From contig JYOE01000007.1 of assembly GCA_000955875.1 (NCBI GenBank), forward strand, positions 1-64,000: 64,000 nt of DNA, read 5' to 3'. The position numbers were made by a program, and so were the translations under genes. Positions 1 to 8,430 of this stretch are shown here, in pieces. Every line of letters begins with the position of its first letter. Positions within the stretch are counted from its first letter, which is position 1. The DNA is from Terrabacter sp. 28 (GTDB taxonomy: Bacteria > Actinomycetota > Actinomycetes > Actinomycetales > Dermatophilaceae). The notes below the pieces were generated by a model, which worked only from the letters and a program-made list of their open reading frames with translations, had not been told where the DNA came from and searched no databases.

Positions 1-7
1 AGCGGCA

Positions 8-31
8 GTGTCCTTCCGCCGCCTGTCGGGC
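8..31 (+). repeat. Cassette-type repeat, copy 1
   Basis: First of about a dozen copies of a GC-rich repeat scattered over the first 18 kb. The core here reads GTCCTTCCGCCGCC and is followed by a CCGCCTGTCGGG imperfect hairpin. It lies about 115 bp beyond the stop codon of the minus-strand gene at 147-785. It matches the copy at 14324-14354 over nearly its whole length. No gene is visible between the window start and 146. Confidence 0.6.
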
Positions 32-146
32 TACTGGCGGACACAGCGCCCCACATCATGCGCAGACGGAACGCAACCCTGCGAGCGACGTGCGAACGAT
101 TCGGCCTATCCCGCAACGTGCGTCAGTCGAGCCCAGAATTTTACGT

Positions 147-785
147 TCATCCCTCGTCGGCGAGGGCAGTCAGGTCGTTCTTAATGTCCTGCCAGATTCG
201 GTTTGTCTCGGCGAGGCGCTCAGCGGGATCGAGGATCTCTGCAGATTGGCTGAGGCGCTCTCGCGTTGAAAGGTGGATGATGTCGAGACGTTGCGTGCTG
301 ACCATCGCTTTGTTCACCCTGTCGAGCGGTTGATATGCGGCTGCAAAGAGGATGTCGCCCAACGAGAGCCCCCCGAACACGATGGCTAGGGTGGTCTTTC
401 CCTGCAGTGCCAGTACGATCGCCGCTGCGAGGGCACCCAGAAGGATGACCGACACGGCGAAACACACGGCGAAGTTGAACCGAAACACGAGACTGAGGCG
501 CGCTCGCGCGTCTTGAAACACGCGGTCTGGCGACAGCGCCAGTGCAAGCTGGGCGGCATTATCCGTGGCTTCAATCTTCCGCAGGACTTCGTCAGTGTGC
601 GCCGAGTCGCGCCTGATCTCCTGGGGAGAGCCGTAATTGGCCAGTAGTTGCTCAAGCACCCCAACGTCTGCCTTGTACCGCTCGTCACTCTCGGTGGCTG
701 ATCGCTCTCGCCACCGCGTGAGCAGAGTTCCAACCTGTGACACGGCTGCCGAGGCAAGAAGCGACGCGAGGGTGACTTCGATCAT
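147..785 (-). CDS. Two-helix membrane protein, TRADD-N-associated-like
   Basis: 212 residues. A helical N-terminal half (about 1-95) precedes two closely spaced hydrophobic segments at about 103-125 and 132-152. A conserved-looking amphipathic stretch follows (QPLDRVNKAM through STRERLSQ). The arrangement resembles the two-transmembrane domain found beside TRADD-N-like modules in bacterial conflict proteins, but I assign that only from the look of the sequence. ATG start at 785. The gene stands alone between repeat copies at 8 and 1003. A role in stress or defence signalling at the membrane is possible; the function is unknown. Confidence 0.7.
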   Translation of the reverse strand: MIEVTLASLLASAAVSQVGTLLTRWRERSATESDERYKADVGVLEQLLANYGSPQEIRRDSAHTDEVLRKIEATDNAAQLALALSPDRVFQDARARLSLVFRFNFAVCFAVSVILLGALAAAIVLALQGKTTLAIVFGGLSLGDILFAAAYQPLDRVNKAMVSTQRLDIIHLSTRERLSQSAEILDPAERLAETNRIWQDIKNDLTALADEG

Positions 786-1099
786 GAGAGGGATTCTGCC
801 TCTTTTCGGCCCGTCTCGGTGAAGCCCCGACCCAGATGTACCATCCTCCGTTGTCTAGCGAGCCGATACGGCCAACTGCCGCGATCTCGCCGTATGGCTT
901 GCACAAGGTTCGGTGGAGATGACGCCACGCTCTTCCGAAGAGCGTGGCGGGCCGCTCCGCGGAGACGCCGTACAACTCCGCGGCACCAGACACGCCGCAA
1001 CCGCGACACTCCGCCGCCTTCGTTCGGATGCGACCGCCAGGGTAGCCATGAGAGCACACGAGCGTCGTGGCGCCCACAGCGGCCGTGTTTCGGCGCCCA
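786..1099. other. Intergenic region with repeat copy 1b
   Basis: No convincing gene. The overlapping open frames here are arginine-rich shadows without ribosome binding sites. The region holds a partial repeat copy at about 1003-1020, GACACTCCGCCGCC, placed about 80 bp past the stop of the minus-strand regulator gene that follows. Confidence 0.5.
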
Positions 1100-1816
1100 C
1101 TAGTCCCGCTGAGGCATGACTTCTGCGTCAGGAAGCTTGTAATAGCTGTCGATGATCTGGTTCACCTGTGAAGCGAGATCTCGCTCAACCTTGTCGGCGG
1201 TACCGTTGTCGACAGCATCCCACCAGTCCAGCAGTCTTTCAATTCGCTCTATCCGGAATTCGTTAGAGTTCGCCAGCCGGCGAATGATGTTTCCATACAT
1301 CGCATCGCTAGCGGGACGTGCAGCGCGCGCCTTCGCTTCATCGACCGCGGCGCCGAGGTTGAGCAAGGCCGGCCTCACGGCCTTCAGCCAGGCTTCGAAG
1401 CGCTCGGGCTCGGCCATCAGTTGGCGAATGGCGGCCTCAGCCTTCGACTCGCCGGGAGGCGGCTTGTCGCTGGACCAGCGACGGTTGTCACCCGCCGTCT
1501 TTGCGTTGAACTCTAGGATGACCCGGGTGCCGGTCTCGGGGTCGGTGAAGGACTGATCGAGGCCTGTATCCCTTCCCGCGGAGAGCGCATCTTCCGGAAG
1601 GAGTAGACGGAGGAGACGCACGCCCGACTGCTCTGACGGAGCCCGCCTCCCCTGTTCGACCGCCCGAATGGTGCCGACCGAGAGGCCTGCCTGGTCGGCA
1701 AGTTCCTCCACTGACAGGCCCAGGCCCTTGCGACGGCGTTGGACGAGCTGCCCGAATCGAACGGCGCCCGGCTCCCCTCCGGCGATCAACCAGATCTCGT
1801 CGGAGGTCTCATTCAT
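1100..1816 (-). CDS. XRE-family transcriptional regulator
   Basis: 238 residues. A helix-turn-helix domain of the XRE/Cro type occupies about residues 18-72 (FGQLVQRRRKGLGLSVEELA, then GLSVGTIRAVEQGRRAPS). The remaining 165 residues are charged and helical, with no domain I recognise; they may sense a ligand or dimerise. It starts at ATG 1816 and is transcribed divergently from the small gene at 1954. The 137-bp space between them carries four half-sites of a TGTTGCAGC palindrome, which is the obvious operator for this protein, so it probably represses both itself and its neighbour. Confidence 0.85.
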   Translation of the reverse strand: MNETSDEIWLIAGGEPGAVRFGQLVQRRRKGLGLSVEELADQAGLSVGTIRAVEQGRRAPSEQSGVRLLRLLLPEDALSAGRDTGLDQSFTDPETGTRVILEFNAKTAGDNRRWSSDKPPPGESKAEAAIRQLMAEPERFEAWLKAVRPALLNLGAAVDEAKARAARPASDAMYGNIIRRLANSNEFRIERIERLLDWWDAVDNGTADKVERDLASQVNQIIDSYYKLPDAEVMPQRD

Positions 1817-1843
1817 AGGGCCACCATAGTTGCCAGACCAACA

Positions 1844-1938
1844 GGCTGCAACAACACCCTCTCAGCATGTGTTGCAGCCATGCTGGACCTATGGCATCCT
1901 CAAACTACTCAGGGCTGCAACAGGCACCCTGTTGCAGC
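1844..1938. promoter_or_regulatory. Four-half-site operator, GCTGCAACA type
   Basis: Two perfect inverted repeats share the same half-site. The first is GGCTGCAACA at 1844-1853 facing TGTTGCAGCC at 1870-1879. The second is GCTGCAACAGG at 1914-1924 facing CCTGTTGCAGC at 1928-1938, with a 3-nt spacer. They fill the region between the divergent regulator (start 1816) and small gene (start 1954). Binding by the XRE protein is inferred from position. Confidence 0.75.
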
Positions 1939-1953
1939 GCGGAGGAGTCGCAA

Positions 1954-2211
1954 ATGAACGGCAGGTTGTACGTCAGGGAGCCTAACGATGACGCGATCGA
2001 GACTCTCAAACACTTGGCGCAGAAAATTCACAACTTAGCGGGCAAGGCAAAGCCGTGCTGGGAGCGGCACATTAAACGAATGAAGTCTGACAAGGATTAC
2101 CAGCAGGCCGTACACGACTTGCTGGCCCAACTTTCGGAGCGGCCAGGCCAAGCCGGTAGGATTCTGCGAAGGGTCGCGGCAGCGCACACGATCGCAATCA
2201 AGCTGCTGTGA
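1954..2211 (+). CDS. Small basic protein under divergent XRE control
   Basis: 85 residues, basic, with predicted helices and no family that I recognise (begins MNGRLYVREPNDDAIETLKH). The start is fixed by a strong ribosome binding site, GGAGGA at 1941-1946, seven bases before ATG. Its promoter must overlap the tight inverted repeat at 1914-1938, so the divergently encoded regulator is likely to repress it. A regulator next to a small, tightly repressed partner suggests a toxin-antitoxin-like or phage-type switch, but no toxin fold is visible. Confidence 0.7.
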   Translation: MNGRLYVREPNDDAIETLKHLAQKIHNLAGKAKPCWERHIKRMKSDKDYQQAVHDLLAQLSERPGQAGRILRRVAAAHTIAIKLL

Positions 2212-2551
2212 ACGCCCGGCGGGCGGGTTAAACCAAGGGCCGATCGGCAACACCCAGACGCAGGCAAGTTCCCGACTGCTCACGTTTGAATGCCCAAATG
2301 GCTCTTCGATGTCGTGCGCCTCTCAGCGCACACCGCAGAACAGGTGCGAAGCCAGTTCAAGCCCCCCGCCGCCGGTCAACAAGCCGAAGAGTGGGCCAAC
2401 TCAGGCGCAACAGCTGCTGCCCGAACTGACTCGCGACTCGTGGTTCCTGTCGGGAGATCTCGGGCGTGCCGTCCGGACTCGGCACGCCGAACACTCGGCC
2501 ATCCGGGCGACGATCAGGGTGACCTGACGCTTGCGGCGGGCTATCAGGAAG
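2212..2551. other. Intergenic region, no gene seen
   Basis: Overlapping open frames here lack credible starts and read as shadows. Just after the stop at 2211 lies a short GC inverted repeat (CGCCCGGCGGGCG), which may act as a weak terminator. Confidence 0.4.
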
Positions 2552-2579
2552 GTGCCTCACACCGCCGCCTGCGGTCCCG
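2552..2579 (+). repeat. Cassette-type repeat, copy 2
   Basis: Core TGCCTCACACCGCCGCC followed by a CCGCCTGCGG hairpin. It abuts the stop codon (2580) of the following minus-strand small gene, the same gene-then-repeat order as at most other copies. Confidence 0.6.
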
Positions 2580-2792
2580 TCAGATCGTGCTGCTACTCGG
2601 GGTGGCAAAGTGCTGCGGCCATTGAGCTCGCACGGATCCTTCTGAGACTCCAGCCTGAAGGCGGTTGTGTGCTCGGCTCGCAAGCGTTTCGAGGGCCAAG
2701 ACGACCTCTCGAGGCGGATCCGTAGTTTGGCCGACAAAGTAGCCGACCAAAACGTTGACTGCGGCGGCTTCCCCAGGTGTCATGCGAGCCAT
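2580..2792 (-). CDS. Small conserved-looking hypothetical protein
   Basis: 70 residues, MARMTPGEAAAVNVLVGYFV onward, mostly helical. It is credited as real because GGGAGG stands five bases before the ATG (2792) and the composition is protein-like. No function is recognised. It forms a minimal unit with repeat copy 2 at its 3' end. The IS21-family element has inserted 71 bp upstream of its start, so its promoter may have been displaced. Confidence 0.6.
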   Translation of the reverse strand: MARMTPGEAAAVNVLVGYFVGQTTDPPREVVLALETLASRAHNRLQAGVSEGSVRAQWPQHFATPSSSTI

Positions 2793-2932
2793 CTATGCCT
2801 CCCGTTGCGAGTTGACCAAGATTCTCATGCGTCTCAGCCACGGGCACCAGGAACCTGAGTAAGTGTCGACGACGCTCGAAAATGAGGCCATAGCGACGGT
2901 CGAAAACGAGGCCACCCAGACAGATTGGATGG

Positions 2933-4221
2933 GTGATCTCAGTGGAGGATTGGGCTCTGATCCGGCGGCTGGTCGCCGATGGTGTGCCGCAGCGTCAGGT
3001 CGCGCGGGACCTGGGGATTGGTCGGGCGACGGTGGCGCGGGCGGTGGCGTCGGACCGGCCACCGAAGTACGAGCGGCCGGCCGTGTCGACGGCGTTCACG
3101 CCGTCGAGCCGTTGGTGAGGCAGTTGCTGATCGAGCATCCGGACATGCCCGGCACGGTCATCGCCGAGCGGGTCGGCTGGGCCGGGTCGATCACCTGGTT
3201 CCGCGACAACGTCCGGTCGCTGCGGCCGCAGTATCGGCCGGTCGACCCATCGGACCGGTTGACGTGGCTGCCCGGGGACGCGGCGCAGTGTGACCTGTGG
3301 TTCCCGCCGCGGAGGATCCCGCTCGAGGACGGCAGCACGGTGTTGTTGCCCGTGCTCGTGATCACCGCGGCGCACTCGCGGTTCATCCTCGGGCGGATGA
3401 TCCCGACCAGACGCACCGAGGACCTGCTGACCGCGACGTGGGAGCTGCTCCAGCAGCTGGGGCGGGTCCCGCGGCGGCTGATCTGGGACAACGAGCCGGG
3501 TATCGGTCGCGGCAAACGTCACGCCGACGGGGTGGCCGCGTTCACCGGCACCCTGGCCACCACGCTCGTTCGGCTGCGGCCCCGGGACCCGGAGTCCAAG
3601 GGCATCGTCGAGCGACGCAACCAGTTCTTCGAAACCTCATTCATGCCGGGAAGGACCTTCACCTCACCCGCGGACTTCAACACCCAGTTCACCGCATGGC
3701 TGACCGTCGCGAACGCCCGGACGGTGCGCACCATCAAGGCCCGCCCGGTGGACCTGCTCGAGGCCGACCAAGCTGCGATGCTGCCGCTGCCGCCGGTGCC
3801 ACCCGCTGTCGGCTGGGTCAACCGGGTGAGGCTCGGCCGGGACTACTACGTCCGGGTCGACAGCAGTGACTACTCCGTCGACCCCGCCGTGATCGGCCGG
3901 TTCGTCGACGTGAGCGCCGACCTGACCCACGTCGACGTGCGCCTCGAGGGACGCCTCGTCGCCCGGCACGCCCGGATGTGGGCCCGCGGCATGACGGTCA
4001 CCGACCCGGCCCACCTCGCCGCAGCCAAACAGCTGCGGCAGCAGTACCTGCACCCCACCCAACCAGTGCCGGTTGGCGGCGACGAGCTCGCACGCGACCT
4101 TGCCGACTACGACCGAGCCTTCGGCCTGCTCGATGGTGCCCTCGAGCGTGAAACCCTCTGTGCGGTCGAGGAACTCACCGACGGCAGCACCGGCGGCAAG
4201 GCTGACGGTGAGGTGGCCTGA
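2933..4221 (+). pseudogene. istA: IS21 transposase IstA, frameshifted
   Basis: The N-terminal helix-turn-helix (DWALIRRLVADGVPQRQVAR, from GTG 2933) and the DDE catalytic part lie in different frames. Aligned by family knowledge, the junction should read TPFEPLVRQ. One T is missing near 3104 (CCGTCGAG instead of CCGTTCGAG), which leads to a stop at 3118. Downstream, the rve-type residues are present: D in QCDLWF, D in LIWDNE and E in KGIVERRNQFF. The stop overlaps istB. It is a one-base deletion or a sequencing error; either way the protein as written is not made whole. Confidence 0.85.
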
Positions 4222-5024
4222 TGTCAGCAAAGGCCAAGACGGATGCCGTCAGTGCGGCGCTCAAGCAGCTGACCTACCTGTCGGCATCGTTGAAAGCGCC
4301 TCGAATCATCGAGTCCGCTGCTCGGCTGGCCGACCATGCCCGCGACGCCGGCTGGACCCACGAGGAGTACCTCGCCGCGGTCCTGGACCGGGAGGTCGCC
4401 GCCCGCAACGCCTCCGGCGCCCAGCTGCGGATCCGGGCCGCCGGCTTCCCCGCGCGCAAGAGCCTCGAGGAGTTCGACTGGGACGCCCAACCCGCTGTCC
4501 GCCAGCAGATCGCCGCCCTGGCCTCCGGCGGTTTCCTCACCGAGGCCCGCAACGTCGTGCTGCTTGGCCCGCCCGGCACCGGCAAGACCCACCTGGCCAC
4601 CGGCCTGGGCATCGCCGCCGCCGGCCACGGCCACCGCGTGCTGTTCGCGACCGCGACCGACTGGGTCACCCGCCTGACCGAGGCCCACCGCGCCGGCCGG
4701 CTCCCCGTCGAGCTGGCCCGGCTGCGCCGCTACGGGCTGATCATCGTCGACGAAGTCGGCTACCTGCCCTTCGAGCAGGACGCCGCGAACCTGTTCTTCC
4801 AACTCGTCTCATCCCGCTACGAACACGCCTCGCTGATCCTGACCTCCAACCTGCCCTTCAGCGGCTGGGGCGGAGTCTTCGGGGACCAGGCCGTCGCCGC
4901 CGCCATGATCGACCGCGTCGTGCACCACGCCGACGTCCTGACCCTCAAAGGCGCCAGCTACCGGCTGCGCAACCGCGGCATCGACACGCTGCCCAGCATC
5001 AGAACCCAAGACACGGCAGACTAG
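4221..5024 (+). CDS. istB: IS21 transposition helper ATPase IstB
   Basis: 267 residues, usual length for IstB. An AAA+ ATPase follows an N-terminal helical region: Walker A GPPGTGKTH (about 114-122), Walker B LIIVDEVGYLPF (about 173-184), sensor region ILTSNLPFSGW (about 206-216). It assembles with IstA at target DNA. ATG overlaps the istA stop, suggesting translational coupling. Intact, unlike its partner. Confidence 0.93.
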   Translation: MSAKAKTDAVSAALKQLTYLSASLKAPRIIESAARLADHARDAGWTHEEYLAAVLDREVAARNASGAQLRIRAAGFPARKSLEEFDWDAQPAVRQQIAALASGGFLTEARNVVLLGPPGTGKTHLATGLGIAAAGHGHRVLFATATDWVTRLTEAHRAGRLPVELARLRRYGLIIVDEVGYLPFEQDAANLFFQLVSSRYEHASLILTSNLPFSGWGGVFGDQAVAAAMIDRVVHHADVLTLKGASYRLRNRGIDTLPSIRTQDTAD

Positions 5025-5171
5025 AAGCCACGAACCAGTGGCCTCGATTTCGAACATCCGATCGGCCCCAGATTCGAGCGTTGCCGACAGTAAGACGCCT
5101 TCTTTGACGCTTGATCCCTTAGGGGCGTGATCCCTTGCCCGATGGGCGTGGCCGGTTGCGCTGGGGCTGGA

Positions 5172-5198
5172 GGGTCACACCGCCGCCTCCGGGCGTCC
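5172..5198 (+). repeat. Cassette-type repeat, copy 3
   Basis: GGTCACACCGCCGCC followed by TCCGGGCGTCC. It lies 102 bp past the stop of the DUF4145 gene on the minus strand. With the IS21 insertion removed, the interval from copy 2 to copy 3 shrinks to about 390 bp and holds only the 70-residue gene. Confidence 0.6.
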
Positions 5199-5299
5199 TG
5201 TTGCCTAGCGCACGAGAACTTCAAAGGCCACGGCGGACACCATCCCCGCCTCGGAGGCTCACTCTGATCGACCGGCCCGGTGACGAGGAGCGAAGGCTG

Positions 5300-6040
5300 T
5301 TACGACGGAGACGAGGAGCCACCGCGCACCACGCGCAACCGCCCTTCGCCCGTAGCACTGGGACGACGGCTGGCGAAGTTCTCGAAGCGCGGCTGCACTG
5401 TGAAGACCTGATGGATCAGTTCGCGAGCGAACCAAATGGCATCCCCCGCGTCCTCGGCGGCGACCGGAACGTCGAAGTCGTGGGCCCCCTGATTGCCCAC
5501 TTGTCGCAACAGATCGCTCCAGGCCCAGAGTCTGCTGTCTATGACACCGCCTTCCCGCATAGCCGCCAAGCTACGGGCAAGATTTCCCCGAAACCCGAGC
5601 ACCGAGCAGATGGCCTCAACTGCCTTGCGCACCAGAAGAACAGAAGCGGTAGGTGACGCGCTCTGGCACTCCTCCGCCTGGACCAAAAGATCCGTTGCGT
5701 GCGGCGGGCACCCAGCGGGCGCAACAGGAATCTGCGGCAGAAGTGGATAGAGCTGGCCCCACGAGAGAAATTCAGGTTCGACCTGGTTGAGGTCGTCCAG
5801 GGGCGGCTGCCAACCCAGCAACAGTGGGCCCTCACAGCGCCCGCACTTGGCGACGGCGAAGCGCAGTCCTTCGCGCAGCAAAGGGTTCGTTTCGAAGGTC
5901 TCGCCCGGGTCCACGGGTGCGTCCCACACCGCCACGATGCGATGCTTCCAAGTCGTTGAGCACCAACGACATTCCCAGCCAAACTCATCGTTGATGCCAG
6001 GTGGCTCGTTCAGCATCGCGTCTAATTCGTTGCGGGGCAC
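5300..6040 (-). CDS. DUF4145-domain protein
   Basis: 246 residues from GTG 6040. The N-terminal part has two CxxC-type pairs (CRWC near 24-27 and CGRC near 67-70) suggesting a small zinc site. The C-terminal half matches DUF4145 (RKAVEAICSVLGF, SDLLRQVGNQGAHDFDVPV, AEDAGDAIWFARELI), a helical domain often attached to restriction and other defence nucleases. No nuclease motif is visible, so its action is unknown; it may be an adaptor. Alone in its interval apart from the small membrane gene upstream at 6447. Confidence 0.85.
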   Translation of the reverse strand: MPRNELDAMLNEPPGINDEFGWECRWCSTTWKHRIVAVWDAPVDPGETFETNPLLREGLRFAVAKCGRCEGPLLLGWQPPLDDLNQVEPEFLSWGQLYPLLPQIPVAPAGCPPHATDLLVQAEECQSASPTASVLLVRKAVEAICSVLGFRGNLARSLAAMREGGVIDSRLWAWSDLLRQVGNQGAHDFDVPVAAEDAGDAIWFARELIHQVFTVQPRFENFASRRPSATGEGRLRVVRGGSSSPS

Positions 6041-6446
6041 AACCGCAAAGTAGCGTGCAAAAGCAACTTGCGGGAACGATCTTCTTCATCGGCACCACAA
6101 GTCTTTAGCCGACTGGTCGGTCGCCCCGCACGCCTACGGCGCCGTGCGCCCCGACCAGCGACTCAGCGCCGCACCCGTGCGTCACTTGGCTCCGACACGG
6201 CATCGCGTCAGAGTGGAATGCGTAGCCCCGTTATGGGAAAGCAGTACGCAGGCGCCGGCTGGGCGGGTGCCCGCGAGAGGGCTGTCTCGCGATCCGTCGG
6301 GTCGATCGTGGCGACGCGCTGATCCCTGACCCGCCCCACGTGCCACAGCCTCGCGAACCAGGTCACCCGGACTGTGCCAGTACCGGGTTCAGGCGCTGGC
6401 GGCGGATCGATTCATAGGATTAACGCGCGACAAACACGAAGGCTGC
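6041..6446. other. Intergenic region, no gene seen
   Basis: Arginine-rich open frames with no start signals. A loose inverted repeat (ACTGGTCGGTCGC with GCGCCCCGACCAGC, about 6111-6162) is the only structure noted. Confidence 0.35.
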
Positions 6447-6821
6447 TCATCGAGAGCCGAGCTCAAGGCTCGCCGAGGACTCATGACGCGAGACAACGGG
6501 CCGCGGCCGCCGGTACACGAGTGCACCCCCGAGGACGAGGAAGCCGAGCAGGCCAAATGGAAGCATGAACAGCAGTGCTTCGGACCGAGTTTGGGCGCAG
6601 TGGTAGGCCGCGACGGAGGCGGTGAGTTCCTTGCTGGCGTTGTACAGCGCCAAATCGTCCGCGGAGACGACCGTGGCAGGCATCGGTTCGGGTGCCGCGA
6701 CCGGAACGGTTGTAAGGAAGAACGAGCCGCAACCTTGTCCGCCCGCGCTCATGGGGACGAAGCCCATTCCGAGGCCCACGACAAGAAGAACCGAGCCGAT
6801 GAAGATAAAGACTCTACGCAT
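6447..6821 (-). CDS. Small membrane protein
   Basis: 124 residues taking ATG 6821 (MRRVFIFIGSVLLVVGLGMG). Longer in-frame starts to 6932 would add a polar, unlikely extension. There are two hydrophobic segments, one at the N-terminus (about 3-21) and one near the C-terminus (about 88-108). The loop between them has two cysteines (GCGSFF and AYHCAQ), probably on the outside. No function is recognised. The ribosome binding site is weak. Confidence 0.65.
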   Translation of the reverse strand: MRRVFIFIGSVLLVVGLGMGFVPMSAGGQGCGSFFLTTVPVAAPEPMPATVVSADDLALYNASKELTASVAAYHCAQTRSEALLFMLPFGLLGFLVLGGALVYRRPRPVVSRHESSASLELGSR

Positions 6822-7000
6822 CCGCTGATGGTGCAGTATGTCCCGATCCCGCGGGCGAGAATCGACCAATCCGCTGGCGCGGCGTGTTTTGTGTCGCCAC
6901 CGCTTCGTGTGGCCACCCCAGTGGTGGCCCACGACGACGCTGCGATCGCAGGACGCCAGGCGACTAGGGAAGAACGCCGGGACCGTGGGACTCGATCACC

Positions 7001-7031
7001 GTGCGCCACACCGCCTGCCGCCTGGCGGTTT
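7001..7031 (+). repeat. Cassette-type repeat, copy 4
   Basis: TGCGCCACACCGCC, a short insertion, then CCGCCTGGCGG, a perfect short hairpin, running into GTTTAAAC. Only 167 bp separate it from copy 5, and no gene lies between. Confidence 0.55.
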
Positions 7032-7272
7032 AAACAGTAAGCGTCGCGCTGTCCGAAGTCGACGAGGCTCTGGGCGCACTAGCCATGTCTGTTCGCCTCG
7101 ATTGCGGGCATGCGCCCCTGACCATGGCGGGCACCCAGTGAGGCGCTCCTAGCGAAAAGTCGGTCGCGCATGGGACGACATGATGACGGCGGCGATCTGC
7201 GTCACACCGCCGCTAGGAAGCACGCTTCGATGTGATGCCCCGGGACCTCGGATCCGGGCAGATCGGCGACAA
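7032..7272. other. Gene-less interval with repeat copy 5
   Basis: Between copies 4 and 5 there is no credible gene. Copy 5 (7198-7222, TGCGTCACACCGCCGC) lacks the hairpin half and lies 51 bp past the stop of the GIY-YIG gene. The interval could be an emptied cassette. Confidence 0.45.
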
Positions 7273-7881
7273 CTATCGAGGAATCACCGGGAGCTCGCGC
7301 GCCGTGAGTCGCTGATGCGCTCGCAGCGCGCTGAGTTGTTCACGAAAGCCTGACGTCACGTTCTGGTCCAGGTTGAGCGGGAGCGTCAGCTGGGTGATAA
7401 GTGCGCTCTCCAATGTCCAAGGCGCGGGGGTCGCGACCCAACAGACGCGAGCGTGGCCGGCCATCCAGTCGGACAGTTTGGCCTCGCCATCGCTGAACGT
7501 CAGTCGCTGTCCGGAACCCACGCGTCGCAGCTGGATCCCTAGCTCCTCCGCCAGAAGGGAGCCGAGGGTTAGGCGAAGCGTCGAACCAGCTGCGTTCCCT
7601 CGAAAGTGGTACCGCACTCGGGTTCGCAGGCTTTGACGACTTATGCGAAGGCCGTCGCGGCTAGGCGCCTTGGGCGAGATCCCGACGTAGAGGAGGTGGC
7701 CGTCGTCGCTCGCATGCGTTCCTTCGAACGGAACCGTTTTGGCCATGCCGTGGAAGTACCAAGCATAGACGCCGGGCGCTGGGGGAACAGGGCTCGGACG
7801 ACTGAGGACCTTGGCCCGGTCGAAGGTAACCGGGGGTCTCACGAGGGCCTCGATTTCGACATCAAACGCCTCGTTGGTCAC
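7273..7881 (-). CDS. GIY-YIG nuclease-like protein
   Basis: 202 residues. GIY-YIG signature pieces: GVYAWYF (about 37-43) and LLYVGIS (about 63-69), then LRTRVRYHFRGNAAGSTLR with the conserved arginine and a GNA turn, and a glutamate in WTLESALITQ (near 157) as the likely metal ligand. The domain cuts DNA in homing endonucleases, UvrC and some restriction enzymes. This stand-alone form recurs in actinobacterial accessory regions. Single gene with a repeat at its 3' end and another upstream, so it looks like one unit of the array. Confidence 0.85.
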   Translation of the reverse strand: MTNEAFDVEIEALVRPPVTFDRAKVLSRPSPVPPAPGVYAWYFHGMAKTVPFEGTHASDDGHLLYVGISPKAPSRDGLRISRQSLRTRVRYHFRGNAAGSTLRLTLGSLLAEELGIQLRRVGSGQRLTFSDGEAKLSDWMAGHARVCWVATPAPWTLESALITQLTLPLNLDQNVTSGFREQLSALRAHQRLTARELPVIPR

Positions 7882-8032
7882 GGTGTCCCCCTTGCTCCGG
7901 CACTCAGTACTTCGGCATTGTGACTGAGCGCTGATCGATTTGACACCGAACTGGTCCGGCGCTTGAAGACCGCCAGCCGTGTCCCCGCGGCGGTCAGTAG
8001 CAACCCTGGGTTGTGGCGAAGCGGTGGCGGAA

Positions 8033-8057
8033 GGTGCGTCACAGCGCCGCGTGTCGC
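8033..8057 (+). repeat. Cassette-type repeat, copy 6, at an IS30 breakpoint
   Basis: TGCGTCACAGCGCCGC. Read on the minus strand, the IS30 transposase frame (RELRRNAATRG) runs into this repeat and family similarity stops inside it, so the breakpoint of the truncated IS30 coincides with the repeat core. Confidence 0.6.
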
Positions 8058-8430
8058 AGCGTTGCGGCGCAGCTCCCTGCTGATCGTCGATGGGCAGCGC
8101 CCGACCGAGCTCGCGATCGCGCGAACGCCGGCCCCCTGCGCCCTCAGCAGCGCGATCTCCTCGCGCTCAGAGAAGGACAGGTACCGGCCTGAGTGCGCCT
8201 TCAGGTCGAACGGTGACATGCCGCCACCGTGGCGGAACCACCGGCTTCCCACCGCCTGCAACGCGCCCACGACCATCGCAGCCTCCTCCGGCAGGAGACC
8301 CTTGGCGATCTCCTTCCAGAACTCCCGCTTCGACCTCCCGACGGTGCGACGGCGCGCCCGGCGACCTCATCGGTGATCGCCCCGTGAGCTGCTTCATCCA
8401 TCCCGCTGGCCTGCCCATCGACACCTCCAT
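8050..8430 (-). pseudogene. IS30-family transposase, N-terminal fragment
   Basis: Starts at ATG 8430 (MEVSMGRPAGWMKQLTGRSP). It shifts frame near 8340 so that KREFWKEIAKGLLPEEAA continues in another frame into the IS30 helix-turn-helix (GRYLSFSEREEIALLRAQ and GRCPSTISRELRRNAATRG). The catalytic DDE core is absent. The 3' end is cut at repeat copy 6 and the 5' end abuts IS3 remains, so this is a relic trapped in the array. Confidence 0.8.

Larger units (their letters stand above)
2864..5089 (+). mobile_element. IS21-family insertion sequence
   Basis: Complete element with both ends and a target duplication visible. The left end begins TGTCGACGACGCTCGAAA at 2864. The right end, read inward from 5089, begins TGTCGGCAACGCTCGAA. 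Both ends carry a second inner copy of the TCGAAAnCGAGGCCAC motif, as is usual for IS21 relatives. The 5-bp sequence GTAAG at 2859-2863 is repeated at 5090-5094 as the target-site duplication. The transposase gene is frameshifted, so the copy is probably immobile on its own, but the clean duplication indicates recent arrival. Confidence 0.92.
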
